A program made the translations under genes and the position numbers. From positions 1,591,254 through 1,655,253 of the forward strand of contig CP126120.1 of the NCBI GenBank assembly GCA_030123585.1: 64,000 nt of DNA. Reading direction: 5' to 3'. The first letter of the stretch is position 1. Every line of letters begins with the position of its first letter. This document shows, in pieces, positions 1 to 8,850 of this stretch. Origin of the DNA: Rhodanobacteraceae bacterium. GTDB lineage: Bacteria > Pseudomonadota > Gammaproteobacteria > Xanthomonadales > Rhodanobacteraceae. Below the pieces are notes generated by a model. That model saw nothing but the letters and a program-made list of their open reading frames with translations, was not told the DNA's origin and did not search any database.

Positions 1-78
1 CGGATCGCACAATGTGACGCAGTTCACAGTTTCGCAGCGGTTGTATACGCCCGCCGTGCTCGGGTGTCAATCAGGGCT

Positions 79-810
79 TCAGGCCATCCCGCCGTTGACG
101 CCGATGACCTGGCCGTTGACGTAGGACGCGGCATCCGAACACAGGAACGCCACCACGCCCGCGACTTCCGCAGGCGTGCCGGTGCGTGCGGCGGGGATCA
201 TCGCCTTCACCTGCTCCGGCGTGAACAGGGTTTCCGTCAAGCGGCCCTCGATGATGCCGGGCGCGACCACGTTGACGGTGATGTTGCGCGACGCCATCTC
301 GCGCGCCAGCGATTTCACCGCGCCGTGCAGCGCCGATTTCGCCGCGGCGTAGTTGGCCTGTCCGCGGTTGCCCAGCGTCGCCGCCACCGACGACACCGCC
401 ACCACCCGCCCGAAGCGCGCGCGCGCCATCGGCAACAGCAACGGCTGCGCGACGTGGAAGAACCCGTGCAGCGACACGTCGATCACGCGCCGCCACTGGT
501 CTTCGTTCATTCCGGCCAGCGGCGCGTCGTCGTGGATGCCGGCGTTGTGGACCAGTGCGTGGATCGGCGCGGTCTGCATCAGACCGTCCAGCGCGGTGCG
601 TGTCGCCGTCGCATCCGTCACGTCGAATACGGCGACTTCAGCCTCGCCGCCGCTTGCGCGGATCCGCTGCGCCACCGCTTCGGCGCGTTCGCGGTTGGCG
701 TGCGCGTGCACGATCACCCGCCAGCCGTCGCGCGCCAGCGCGGCGCAGATCGCGCCGCCGATGTCGCCGCTGCCGCCGGTCACCAGCACGCGCCGTATCG
801 ACTCGTTCAC
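79..810 (-). CDS. 3-oxoacyl-ACP reductase (FabG/ApeQ-like), pigment pathway
   Basis: 243-residue short-chain dehydrogenase that would reduce beta-ketoacyl-ACP to beta-hydroxyacyl-ACP with NADPH. The N-terminal cofactor motif TGGSGDIG (about residues 11-18), the NAG motif (NAGIHDD) and the catalytic Ser plus YAAAK are all visible, and the C-terminus VNGGMA is typical. The start is GTG at 810. The NAGIHDDAPLAGM segment and the nearby dehydratases and MMPL exporter suggest the ketoreductase of aryl-polyene/xanthomonadin synthesis rather than housekeeping FabG (inference). It is cut off from the rest of that cluster by the kinase and HAF genes. Any ketosynthase genes would lie beyond the left edge. 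Confidence 0.85.
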   Translation of the reverse strand: MNESIRRVLVTGGSGDIGGAICAALARDGWRVIVHAHANRERAEAVAQRIRASGGEAEVAVFDVTDATATRTALDGLMQTAPIHALVHNAGIHDDAPLAGMNEDQWRRVIDVSLHGFFHVAQPLLLPMARARFGRVVAVSSVAATLGNRGQANYAAAKSALHGAVKSLAREMASRNITVNVVAPGIIEGRLTETLFTPEQVKAMIPAARTGTPAEVAGVVAFLCSDAASYVNGQVIGVNGGMA

Positions 811-872
811 TATCCAATGTCCTTTGCGGGCTTGTCGTCCCGGCCCGCAGATGATGACGTGTTCCCCAGCGC

Positions 873-3629
873 CTATTGTTGCGGCGCGGCGGAACCGGAT
901 CCATCGGCCGTAAGTTGCGACTTCAGCGTCGCCAGCGCGCGCACCTGATAGCTTTCCGCACCCGGATACGCGAAGCCCTGCGCGGCGAGCCCGGCGTGGC
1001 TGCGCGCCGCCGCCCGGTCACCCAGCGCGAGGGCAACCTGCGCCTTCGCCAACTCGAGGTTCGCACCCCAGTGGGGATCACCCGCGAGCGCGGCGACGCT
1101 GGCGGGATCGATCTGGTCCAGCAAGGGGCCCGCAGCGCGCGGCTGATCGAGCGCGATCAAACACGCCGCGCGCGTGAAGGCAACTCCTTCGGTAAGCGCA
1201 GCGCGCGCGCCGAACGCCGCCAGCGCGTCACCGTAGGCGCTTTCGGCGTTCTGCAAGCCCTCGCGCGCATGGCCCGCGCGGCACTGGGCGGTGGCGACGT
1301 CCGTCAGCGTCGCGATCGGGAAGAAGGATTTCGGCCCGTTGGTCTTCACCGCGCGCCGATAGACCTCGAGACCGTCGCGGATCGCATGGTCGAACTGTTC
1401 GAGCGAGCCGTAGCACTGCGCGCGCGTGGTCAGCAGCTGCAGCGTCAGTTCGTGGTCCGGCCCGAAGGTCGCGAGCATGCGCGGATACAGCGCCGTCGCC
1501 TCGGCGATCGCATCCGCAAAGCGATACTGGACCATCAGCGACTGCACCAGGTTCAACCGCACGCGCAGGGCTTCGGGACTGTCCGGCCCGCGCAGCGTTG
1601 CGTAGCTGCGCAACAGCTCGCGCTGCAGCGCCTCGGCGGCACGGCCATCGCCAAGGCGAATCAGCGCGAACGCTTCGCGTTGCTTGAAATTGAGGCGCGT
1701 CCCTGCATCGAACAGCGCCGGCAATGCCGCAGCGCCCATCGAAGCCTGATGAAACTGTTGTGCAGCCTGCTTCGGATCGTCGCCGATCAGCGCGACCATG
1801 CCGCGCGCCGAGGCCAGCCAGACCAACAGTTCCGGCGGCAGCCGGCGCAATGGCGCGATCAACGCCTCCTGCCCACGCAACAGGCTGCGCGCGCGCGCGA
1901 GGCTGCCCGCCCGGTAGGAACGCGCCTCCATCTGCGCAAGCTGCAAGTTGGCGATGATGGCTTGCGGCGAAGCGCTGCCCTCGGCCGCCTGCCACTGCCT
2001 GACCGCGCTGGCGAATTGCGCCGTGGCGGAATCCCAGTCGTTGTGGTCGTCGAATGCGCGCGCCATGGTCTGGTGCACGCGCGCCGCGACCGCCGGTTCG
2101 GCCGCGAAGCGCACGTCGATGTTGGCCGACGCCGCCTTCATCGCCCCGGCGAGGCTCGGGTCGGGCACGCCGCTGCGGTAGGGACTGCTGCGCGCGAGCA
2201 GGTCCTCGGCGAGAAACGAGTTCACGGCGGCGGCAATGCCCGTCTCGCGCTCGGCCTGCCGCCGCGCACGGGTGGCGTTGATCGCGAGCACACTGCTCAC
2301 GACGGCAGCCGCCGCCAGCGTGATGCCGGTCGCGATGACCCACGGGCGCCGCGCGCGCGTGCGCGCGAGCCGCGCATGGGCTTCACGCGCCTGCCGGTGC
2401 AGCGACTCCAGTTGCGCCGCGGAGGCGCGTCGCTCGTCCAGTCGCCGCAGGCGCGCTGCAAGTTCACTGGCGGACTGCAAGCGTTGTTCCGGATCGCCGG
2501 CGGCAGCCTGCGCAATGTCCTTGCGCAGCAGCGGATCGGCGACCTGCGCCTCCCAGCCGGCGGTAAGCGGTTGCCGGAAATCGCCGTGCAGCAACTGATA
2601 GAGCATGACCCCGAGCGCATAGACATCACTGCGCACGCTGGGCGCTGCGCCGGTCAGCAACTCCGGCGCGAGATAGAAGGGCGTGCCTCCGGAATCCGAC
2701 GACGGCTCCACCGTGGTGGTCAATCCGAGGCGCGTGATTCCGAGGCGCGCGAGACGATCGGGATCCAGCAGCCGGCTGCTGCCGAAGTCCGTCAGGCGCA
2801 CCCGCAAGCCTCCGTCCTCCGCGGTGGACACCAGCACATTCGCGGGTTTCAGGTCCTGGTGCAGCACACCGGCATCGTGCGCGGCCGCCACCGCATCGAC
2901 GATGCCGAGGAACAACCCGATGCGCTCCGCCGTGCCAAGCGCAGCAAGATGTCCGGTGGACGCCCAGCGCTCCAGGTTCTCCCCGCCGTATTCGTATTCC
3001 AGATGGAACGGCGGCGATTCAAAGTTCCAGTCCAGCAGCCGCGCGAAGCGCTGTCCTTCGGCCGTGTTCGCCTGCAGCACCCGGGCCAGCGTGGCCTCGC
3101 GCTTGAGCGCCGCCAGGAACGCACCGTTGCGGCCGAACTTGTACACGCGCACGTCGCGAGTGCGCGCCTGCCGGGCAAGCCAGACCTCGCTGGCATCCGA
3201 ACCGCCCAGCAGCTCCGTCAGCACGAAGTGCGGATGCCCCGGCACGGGGCCACCGGCCTGCAGATCGAGTTCGCTGACCGTCGGCCGTCCGGCGGCGCTA
3301 CGCTCGACCGGGGCGGCCAGGCGGTAACCCACCTTCTGCTGGGTCACGATGCACGCGGCGTTTTCCTCGCCAAGCGCGCCGCGCAGCTTGGTGACGGCGT
3401 TGGCGATGACGTTCTCGACCGTGGGCCTGCCGCCCCATACCTGCTCCAGCAGTTCGTCCTTGGTCACCACCTCGCCCGCATGCCGCAGCAGCAGCGCGAG
3501 GATCGCGAACGGCTTGGGTTCGATGTCCACGACCCGGCCCGCGACCTTGAGTTCCAAGCGCGACTCGTCGAATTCCGCGGTGCCGAAGCGGAAGCGAAAC
3601 AGCAGCGACGGGCTGACGGTCGTGCTCAC
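873..3629 (-). CDS. Winged-helix DNA-binding / Ser-Thr protein kinase / TPR transmembrane protein
   Basis: 918 residues with an unusual order. An OmpR/PhoB-type winged helix (about 10-105; PFAILALLLRH, ENVIANAVTKLRGAL) is followed by a Hanks-type kinase domain (about 130-405; catalytic HQDLKPANVL, DFGSS, GGTPFYLAPELL). One membrane segment follows near residue 429 (VIATGITLAAAAVVSSVLA), then a long alpha-helical TPR-like C-terminus. The kinase lysine is likely in VYKFG; the glycine loop is degenerate (LGGSDASEVW). The protein could sense with its C-terminal part, phosphorylate partners and bind DNA while membrane-tethered (inference). It is divergently placed from the secreted HAF-repeat gene and sits between two parts of the pigment locus. 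Confidence 0.85.
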   Translation of the reverse strand: MSTTVSPSLLFRFRFGTAEFDESRLELKVAGRVVDIEPKPFAILALLLRHAGEVVTKDELLEQVWGGRPTVENVIANAVTKLRGALGEENAACIVTQQKVGYRLAAPVERSAAGRPTVSELDLQAGGPVPGHPHFVLTELLGGSDASEVWLARQARTRDVRVYKFGRNGAFLAALKREATLARVLQANTAEGQRFARLLDWNFESPPFHLEYEYGGENLERWASTGHLAALGTAERIGLFLGIVDAVAAAHDAGVLHQDLKPANVLVSTAEDGGLRVRLTDFGSSRLLDPDRLARLGITRLGLTTTVEPSSDSGGTPFYLAPELLTGAAPSVRSDVYALGVMLYQLLHGDFRQPLTAGWEAQVADPLLRKDIAQAAAGDPEQRLQSASELAARLRRLDERRASAAQLESLHRQAREAHARLARTRARRPWVIATGITLAAAAVVSSVLAINATRARRQAERETGIAAAVNSFLAEDLLARSSPYRSGVPDPSLAGAMKAASANIDVRFAAEPAVAARVHQTMARAFDDHNDWDSATAQFASAVRQWQAAEGSASPQAIIANLQLAQMEARSYRAGSLARARSLLRGQEALIAPLRRLPPELLVWLASARGMVALIGDDPKQAAQQFHQASMGAAALPALFDAGTRLNFKQREAFALIRLGDGRAAEALQRELLRSYATLRGPDSPEALRVRLNLVQSLMVQYRFADAIAEATALYPRMLATFGPDHELTLQLLTTRAQCYGSLEQFDHAIRDGLEVYRRAVKTNGPKSFFPIATLTDVATAQCRAGHAREGLQNAESAYGDALAAFGARAALTEGVAFTRAACLIALDQPRAAGPLLDQIDPASVAALAGDPHWGANLELAKAQVALALGDRAAARSHAGLAAQGFAYPGAESYQVRALATLKSQLTADGSGSAAPQQ

Positions 3630-3855
3630 CCTGCAACCCCTCTGGTGGGGCCTTCGAGTCTGTGGCGGCGCGATCTTACTCCGCGATTGACGGGCGCGCC
3701 CTGACGTCCGCGTCGATCAAAAAAGACATCCAAACGCCGTTTTCGTCAGGGGTGAGAAAACCGTTAGACGACCGTGAGGACACGCGCACCCGCAAGGTGA
3801 TGGGATGGGCCCGCTTCAACCACCCATACCCGCAACACCGTTCGGGAGAACCATC

Positions 3856-5259
3856 ATGAACAGCCTCTTCCGTCATCATCCAACCGCCGCTGCGCTGCTG
3901 CTGAGCCTAGCCATTGCGTGCGCTGCGGGATCCGCCCAGGCCGGTAAATACGTGGTCACCGATCTCGGCACCCTCGGCGGTTCCCAAGCCTTTCCGCACG
4001 GCATCAACGCCTCCGGGCAAGTGGTCGGGGACGCCTATCTCTCCGGCGACAGCGCGGAGCACGGCTTCCGTACCAAACCCAACCAGCCCATCAATCCAGC
4101 CACCGACGACGTGGGTACGCTGGGCGGCACCTGGAGCGCCGCCTATTCGATCAACAATCGCGGACAGGTGGCGGGCATCGCCGCGCTCGCCAACGGAACG
4201 GTGGAACCCTACCGGCTGGACGCAACCGGAACCCTGCAGGATCTCGGTAGCCTCTTTGGTCTCCCCAACAGCGTCGCCAACGGCATCAACAACCTCGGAC
4301 AGGTCACGGGTGCCTCTTGGGTCAATGGCGGGGCCTACTGCTACTTCGTGGGCGGCAGCCATGCCTACCTCACCGCTGCCAACAGCCCCCTCAACCCCAG
4401 CGACGACCTGGGCACGGCGATCCCCGGCAATTGCCGTTACAGCGATGGTTTCGCGGTCAACGACGCCGGCCATGTGGTCGGCTACACCGCGGCGAGCAAC
4501 TTCGCTTCGCCCCAGCAGCACGCGATGTACTGGACTCCCAACGGGGGTCTGCAGGATCTGGGTGTCCTCGGCATCACCCCGGGCGTGCCCAACAACCTGA
4601 TCGACGCCACCGCGGTGGCGATCAATGCCTCGGACTGGATCGTCGGCCGATCCACCTACAACCACGATCCTGCGATTTCCGCATACGCCACGCATGCCTT
4701 CTTCAGCATCGCCGGCGGTCCCATGACCGACATGGGTACGCTGGGCGGCAACTGGAGCGAGGCATCCGGCATCAACTCCGCGGGTGCGATCGTCGGCGAC
4801 GCCACATTGGCCGGTGACAGCGCCTCGCATGCCTTCCTCTATGCGAACGGCACGATGCAGGACCTCAACAACGCGCTACCGGCCGGCAGCAATTGGGTGT
4901 TGGTCAGCGCCGAGGGCATCAACGATTCCGGCCAGATCATCGCCACCGGCTGGCTCAACGGCGTTGCCTTCGTCGGTCATGCCGTGCGCCTCGATCCCTC
5001 CGATGTCGCGGATTACATCCTCATGAGCGAGCTGTCCGACCCGAGTCTGGGTTTGACATCCGGCCAGATCGCGAGCCTCACGGACAAGTTGACCAACGCG
5101 CTCGCCTCCATCCAGGCGGGACTCAACAAGCAGGCCGTCAATCAGCTCAATGCGTTCGTCAACGCGGTACAGGTGATGCTGAAGACCGGCAAGATCAGCG
5201 CGAACACGGCCAGCATCCTCACGTCCGCAGCCAACGCGATCATCGCGACCTTGTCGTAA
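3856..5259 (+). CDS. Secreted HAF-repeat protein
   Basis: 467 residues. The N-terminus is a signal peptide (hydrophobic AAALLLSLAIACAAGSAQA, cleavage after AQA). Repeated HAF units follow: a DLGTLGG or variant, then a GIN.xGQVVG stretch (VTDLGTLGG, DVGTLGG, DLGSLFG, DLGVLGI, DMGTLGG), five or so copies to about residue 375, probably forming beta-propeller-like blades. The last 80 residues form a Thr/Ser/Asn-rich helical region (LTDKLTNALASIQAGLNKQ). The ATG at 3856 is preferred over an upstream frame opening because GGGAGA precedes it and the signal peptide begins there. Function unknown; probably extracellular or periplasmic. Confidence 0.85.
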   Translation: MNSLFRHHPTAAALLLSLAIACAAGSAQAGKYVVTDLGTLGGSQAFPHGINASGQVVGDAYLSGDSAEHGFRTKPNQPINPATDDVGTLGGTWSAAYSINNRGQVAGIAALANGTVEPYRLDATGTLQDLGSLFGLPNSVANGINNLGQVTGASWVNGGAYCYFVGGSHAYLTAANSPLNPSDDLGTAIPGNCRYSDGFAVNDAGHVVGYTAASNFASPQQHAMYWTPNGGLQDLGVLGITPGVPNNLIDATAVAINASDWIVGRSTYNHDPAISAYATHAFFSIAGGPMTDMGTLGGNWSEASGINSAGAIVGDATLAGDSASHAFLYANGTMQDLNNALPAGSNWVLVSAEGINDSGQIIATGWLNGVAFVGHAVRLDPSDVADYILMSELSDPSLGLTSGQIASLTDKLTNALASIQAGLNKQAVNQLNAFVNAVQVMLKTGKISANTASILTSAANAIIATLS

Positions 5260-5313
5260 CAGCCGCGATTCCGAGCCGTCGCCCCGGTGTACCAAGCGGC
5301 CAGAGCCTGCGCA

Positions 5314-5751
5314 TCAGGCTCCGGCCGTTTGGTGCATCACCGCCGCGCGCCCCGTCGCCAGCACGCTGCCGCGATGTTCGATCCGAAATGCGTACTGCAG
5401 GCTGCCGGGCATCGCGATCAAGCATTCGACGTGGACCTGCAGCCGGCCCGGCAGGTCGTCGATGCGCTCGACGTTCAATGCAACCTCGCGCAGCGCCACC
5501 AGGAATCCCGGCTGGGCCGCGCCGCCCGCTGCGCGTTCGCGCAACGCGCCGTGCACCGCCATCGCCTGCGCGGCGTATTCGCACAGGTTCACCGCGTGCA
5601 ACATGCCATCCGCGCGCAACGGGTTGTCCGTCCGCTGGTGCGTTGCGCTGCGCGCGTGCAGGCGCGTGGCATCCCACTCGACCACCTCGTCCAGCAGGCA
5701 CATCGCGCCCGCGTGCGGGATCAGGTGCGCCCAGTCGGACTTCGGCAACAT
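5314..5751 (-). CDS. Hotdog-fold 3-hydroxyacyl-ACP dehydratase (ApeP-like)
   Basis: 145 residues. The opening MLPKSDWAHLIPHAGAM-LLD matches the LPH.xxM.LLD signature of the COG4706/ApeP hotdog dehydratases of aryl-polyene clusters, which remove water from beta-hydroxyacyl-ACP to build the polyene. The reading frame is open further upstream, but those 28 codons lie inside a CCCTCTCCC repeat, so the ATG at 5751 (GAAAGA just upstream) is chosen. It is the last gene of the leftward operon, starting only a few bases after the MMPL stop and convergent with the HAF gene. Confidence 0.8.
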   Translation of the reverse strand: MLPKSDWAHLIPHAGAMCLLDEVVEWDATRLHARSATHQRTDNPLRADGMLHAVNLCEYAAQAMAVHGALRERAAGGAAQPGFLVALREVALNVERIDDLPGRLQVHVECLIAMPGSLQYAFRIEHRGSVLATGRAAVMHQTAGA

Positions 5752-5755
5752 TCTT

Positions 5756-8212
5756 TCAGCCCCTCTCCCCTCGGGAGAGGGGTTGGGGTGAGGGTACGGC
5801 GAATTCGGATCGTTCACTTGATCCCGAACCCTCACCCGGCGCTACGCGCCACCACGGAGTTTTGGGCCATGGACGGCGGCTTTGCCCGGAGGGAGAGGGA
5901 TTGAGTTGATGCGGCGCCATCAGCACCGACAGCGTGAAGTGGAACGCGACGCCCAGCGCCACGGTGAGTCCGATCGCGCGCAGCACCGGCACGCTGGACA
6001 GCGCCAGCACGCCGAACACCAGCAGCGCCGAGGCCACGCACACCAGCGTCGCGTGCAGGGTGCGCAGGTCTTCGCGCCCGTCGCCGGTGCGGCGCTCGAA
6101 GAACAGCGCGTAATGCAGCCCGAGGCCCGCCGCCAGCGTCAGCGACACCAAGTGGAACAGCGACAACGGAATTCCGGCCGCACGCAGCACTACCAGCACC
6201 AGCAGCGTAGCCAGCGTCATCGGTCCCAACACGTGCAACGCGCGGCGCGGGCTGCGCAGTGCCAGCGTCACCGCCGCGCACAGCAGCAACGCGGCGATGC
6301 CCAGCGCAACGAGGATGCGATGGCGGTACGCGATGATCAGCGCCTCGGTGGATGCTTTCAGATCCAGCAGGTGCACCGCGCCACCGGTCGATTGCGTCAG
6401 CGTGGCGAACGCCGCGGGATCGTTGACGCCACTCAGCGTGCCCAGGCCCACCCAACCGTCGCCCTGCTGCACCAGCATCGATGCCAGCCGCGCGCCCAGC
6501 GGCGACTGTTCGAACTTTTCAGGCGTCAGCGGAGGCAGTTTGCGCGCGGCTTCGACATCGGCCACGAACGGCGCGAACACGCCGGCGCGGAACGGCAGGC
6601 CCTGCATCGCCTGCTGCAACGCGGACTGCAAATCCGCGGCATCCGGCAACTTTGCCTGGCGCGCCTTTTGCGTGGCGATGCTGGGCAGATAACGCGAGGG
6701 CAATTCGAAGCCATCCAGTGCGTGCTGCACAATCAGTGCATGCATCTGCGGCGCAGCACGCTCCGACAAATCGAGCACGGCTTCCGAAGTCGGTGCGCGC
6801 AGCACCAGCAGGTAACGCACGTCCGGCGCACCCAGCGCGGCGCGCAGGCGCGCGTCGCGCTGCAACTCCGCCTGCGGGATCGGCGTCAATGCCGACAGAT
6901 CGTTCTGCCAGAACGCGCCGGGCGCGAACACGACCACGCAGACACCAGCGACGGCGACCAGCCACGGCAGCCAGCGCGGACGCGGCAGCCGCGCGAGGAA
7001 ATGCCATGCGGTTGCGAGGCCGGGTGTCGCGGCCATGTCGCGCTTTGCGGCCGGCACGATCAGCGGCAGCAGCCAGCGCGTGCAGATGCCTGCGACGACC
7101 AGGCCGCCGATCGTGAATACCGCGAGCTGCTGCAGGCCCGCCACGCCCGAGGCGAAAAACGCGAGGTAGGCGATGCACACCGATACGATCGCCGTCGCCA
7201 GCAACGGCCACAACTCGCGCACGCACTGCAACGTCGCGACGCCGACGCGCCGATGGCTGAACACACGCAGCGGATATTCCTGCGCGACGCCCAGCAAGGT
7301 GAAGCCGAACGCGACCGTGATGCCGTGCGCATGGCCGAAGATCAGCGCCAGCAGCGCGAAGCCCACCACCGCACCGGACAACAACGGCAACGCGGTCACC
7401 AGCACCGGCACTGCGCTGCGATACGCCAGCAACAGCATCAGCACGAAACCGACCGTGGTGATCGCGCCGAAGCGGTCGGCCTCGGCGCGGGTGTCGCGGC
7501 TGGCCTGGACGCCGAACCAGCCGGGGCCGCTGACCACGAGCCTGGTGCTGGTCGCACCGGGCAAGGCCGCGAAATGTTCTTGCAGCGACGCGATGGCCGC
7601 GGCCTGCGCGCCCGGATCGAATCCCGCGGCCTTGGTTTCCGCGACCAGCAAGGCTTCGCCCTGGTCGGAAAACCACACGCCATCGACCAGCTTCGGTTGA
7701 TGCGGCGGTGCCCACAGCTGCGCAAGCTTCAATGTTTCCAGCGTCGGATCGCGGCGCAGCCACGGCTCCAGCATCGACGCGGCCGGCGAACTCAAATCCT
7801 CGACGCGCTGTTGCAACTGCGCGTGCAGGTACGCCGCATCGAAACGCTGGGTGTCGAGCGTGGGCGACAGCAGGTAGCGATACGGCAGCAAATCCGCAGC
7901 CAGCTCGGCCAGGTCTCCACTGCCGTTGGCCACGTGCGCGAAGTCGGGATCGTGCACCAGCGCGGCGTCCAGTCCCTGCGACAACTCGGACAGCCGCGCG
8001 GGCGGCGCCCCGGAAATCGCCAGCAGCAGCAGGCGCGATCCCGGCCCCTTGCCGATCTCGTCGAGCAACAACTGCTGGTCGGCGGTGCGCGCAGGCGGCA
8101 CGAAGTCGCGCAGGTCGGAACTGATCTTCAGGTGCCGCGCGACGCCCCAGCCCACCGCGACGATCAGCGCCAGCCACAGCAGATACAGGCCGACGCGCGC
8201 ACCCCGCGTCAT
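5756..8212 (-). CDS. MMPL/RND-family exporter of the pigment cluster
   Basis: About 818 residues. There is an N-terminal membrane segment (VGLYLLWLALIVAVGWGVA), a large periplasmic loop (SSDLRDFVPPARTADQQLL...), a bundle of five to six helices, a second periplasmic loop and a second helix bundle, the usual MMPL duplication. In aryl-polyene and hopanoid loci such proteins move lipids to the outer membrane. The ATG at 8212 overlaps the upstream LolA-like stop (ATGA), indicating coupled translation. The conserved region ends near FTLSVLMAPHQ. The last ~50 residues (PSPSGQSRRPWPKTPWW...) are encoded by the 5759-5897 repeat and are probably not ancestral. Confidence 0.88.
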   Translation of the reverse strand: MTRGARVGLYLLWLALIVAVGWGVARHLKISSDLRDFVPPARTADQQLLLDEIGKGPGSRLLLLAISGAPPARLSELSQGLDAALVHDPDFAHVANGSGDLAELAADLLPYRYLLSPTLDTQRFDAAYLHAQLQQRVEDLSSPAASMLEPWLRRDPTLETLKLAQLWAPPHQPKLVDGVWFSDQGEALLVAETKAAGFDPGAQAAAIASLQEHFAALPGATSTRLVVSGPGWFGVQASRDTRAEADRFGAITTVGFVLMLLLAYRSAVPVLVTALPLLSGAVVGFALLALIFGHAHGITVAFGFTLLGVAQEYPLRVFSHRRVGVATLQCVRELWPLLATAIVSVCIAYLAFFASGVAGLQQLAVFTIGGLVVAGICTRWLLPLIVPAAKRDMAATPGLATAWHFLARLPRPRWLPWLVAVAGVCVVVFAPGAFWQNDLSALTPIPQAELQRDARLRAALGAPDVRYLLVLRAPTSEAVLDLSERAAPQMHALIVQHALDGFELPSRYLPSIATQKARQAKLPDAADLQSALQQAMQGLPFRAGVFAPFVADVEAARKLPPLTPEKFEQSPLGARLASMLVQQGDGWVGLGTLSGVNDPAAFATLTQSTGGAVHLLDLKASTEALIIAYRHRILVALGIAALLLCAAVTLALRSPRRALHVLGPMTLATLLVLVVLRAAGIPLSLFHLVSLTLAAGLGLHYALFFERRTGDGREDLRTLHATLVCVASALLVFGVLALSSVPVLRAIGLTVALGVAFHFTLSVLMAPHQLNPSPSGQSRRPWPKTPWWRVAPGEGSGSSERSEFAVPSPQPLSRGERG
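5759..5897. repeat. Composite intergenic repeat with CCCTCTCCC hairpin
   Basis: Contains a perfect stem, CCCCTCTCCC (5760-5769) against GGGAGAGGGG (5773-5782), then TGAGGG/CCCTCAC arms, a GCGCTACGCGCC stretch, and the module CCACGGAG...GGCCATGGACGGCGG (5852-5879), ending at another GGGAGAGGG. The same hairpin core recurs at 24728 and the module recurs at 35442. The element overlaps the last codons of the MMPL gene, giving it a repeat-encoded tail. Confidence 0.75.
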
Positions 8213-8850
8213 TGGCCGTTTCTGCAACGCGCCGCCAGCGCCGACTCCAGCGGCGCAGCGCTCTGCAAACCCTGCTCGGCCAAAGCGCCGACCAGCGTGA
8301 TGCTGCTGTCGCCGTTGGCGTCGAGCACCGTCAGGCAACGCGGCTCGGCATCGCGGCCGTCGATCACGATGGACGCGAGTTGCCGCTTCAACGCATCGGC
8401 GCGCGGCGTCAGCGTAATCACCCAGTGCGCCTGGCCGCCATCGGCGGACAATGCGAAGTCCTGCTGCAACGCCGACACATCGCCGCCCAGCAGCGCGCGG
8501 AATCCCGCCAGCATCGCGCCGGCCTGCGGAGCGCGCGACAACGGCATCCGGCGCACTTCGCCCGACCCGCGCTGCACGGAAACCTCGCCGTCGCCGATCC
8601 TCGCGGTTTCCTTGAACGGCTTGTCGATGTCGCGCTCCATCCGGTCGCCGCCCAGCCAGCGCAGCGTGCCCGACACGATCAACGGACGGTCCAGCACGCC
8701 GCGGTAACTCACCTGCACGAATGGTGTGGACGCGGGCGGCGTCTTCGCCATTTTCGCCAGCAGCGATTCGGCCAGCATCGGCGTCGCCGCGATCGCAGCG
8801 CCCGACAGCAGCGCCAAGGCTATCGCAACCACGCTAAGCCACGCGCGCAT
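8209..8850 (-). CDS. LolA-like outer-membrane lipoprotein carrier of pigment cluster
   Basis: 213 residues. A signal peptide (AWLSVVAIALALLSGAAIAA) is followed by a LolA-fold segment (FVQVSYRGVLDRPLIVSGTLRW, GDGEVSVQRGSGEVRRMPL). The start MRAWLSVV at 8850 lies 17 bases inside the end of the acyltransferase gene, and the stop overlaps the MMPL start. LolA-like periplasmic proteins next to MMPL exporters are standard in aryl-polyene loci and probably carry the lipid-linked pigment across the periplasm (inference). Sequence similarity to true LolA is weak; the fold call rests on length, secretion signal and context. Confidence 0.75.
   Translation of the reverse strand: MRAWLSVVAIALALLSGAAIAATPMLAESLLAKMAKTPPASTPFVQVSYRGVLDRPLIVSGTLRWLGGDRMERDIDKPFKETARIGDGEVSVQRGSGEVRRMPLSRAPQAGAMLAGFRALLGGDVSALQQDFALSADGGQAHWVITLTPRADALKRQLASIVIDGRDAEPRCLTVLDANGDSSITLVGALAEQGLQSAAPLESALAARCRNGQ

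Noticed and set aside
3662..3879. Short overlapping ORFs in the kinase-HAF spacer
   Set aside because: No ribosome sites or conserved features; the region more likely holds promoters.
5882..8707. Open frame of ~940 codons on the plus strand opposite the MMPL and LolA-like genes
   Set aside because: Gln/Arg/His-rich antisense translation typical of GC-rich DNA; the minus strand encodes recognisable proteins.
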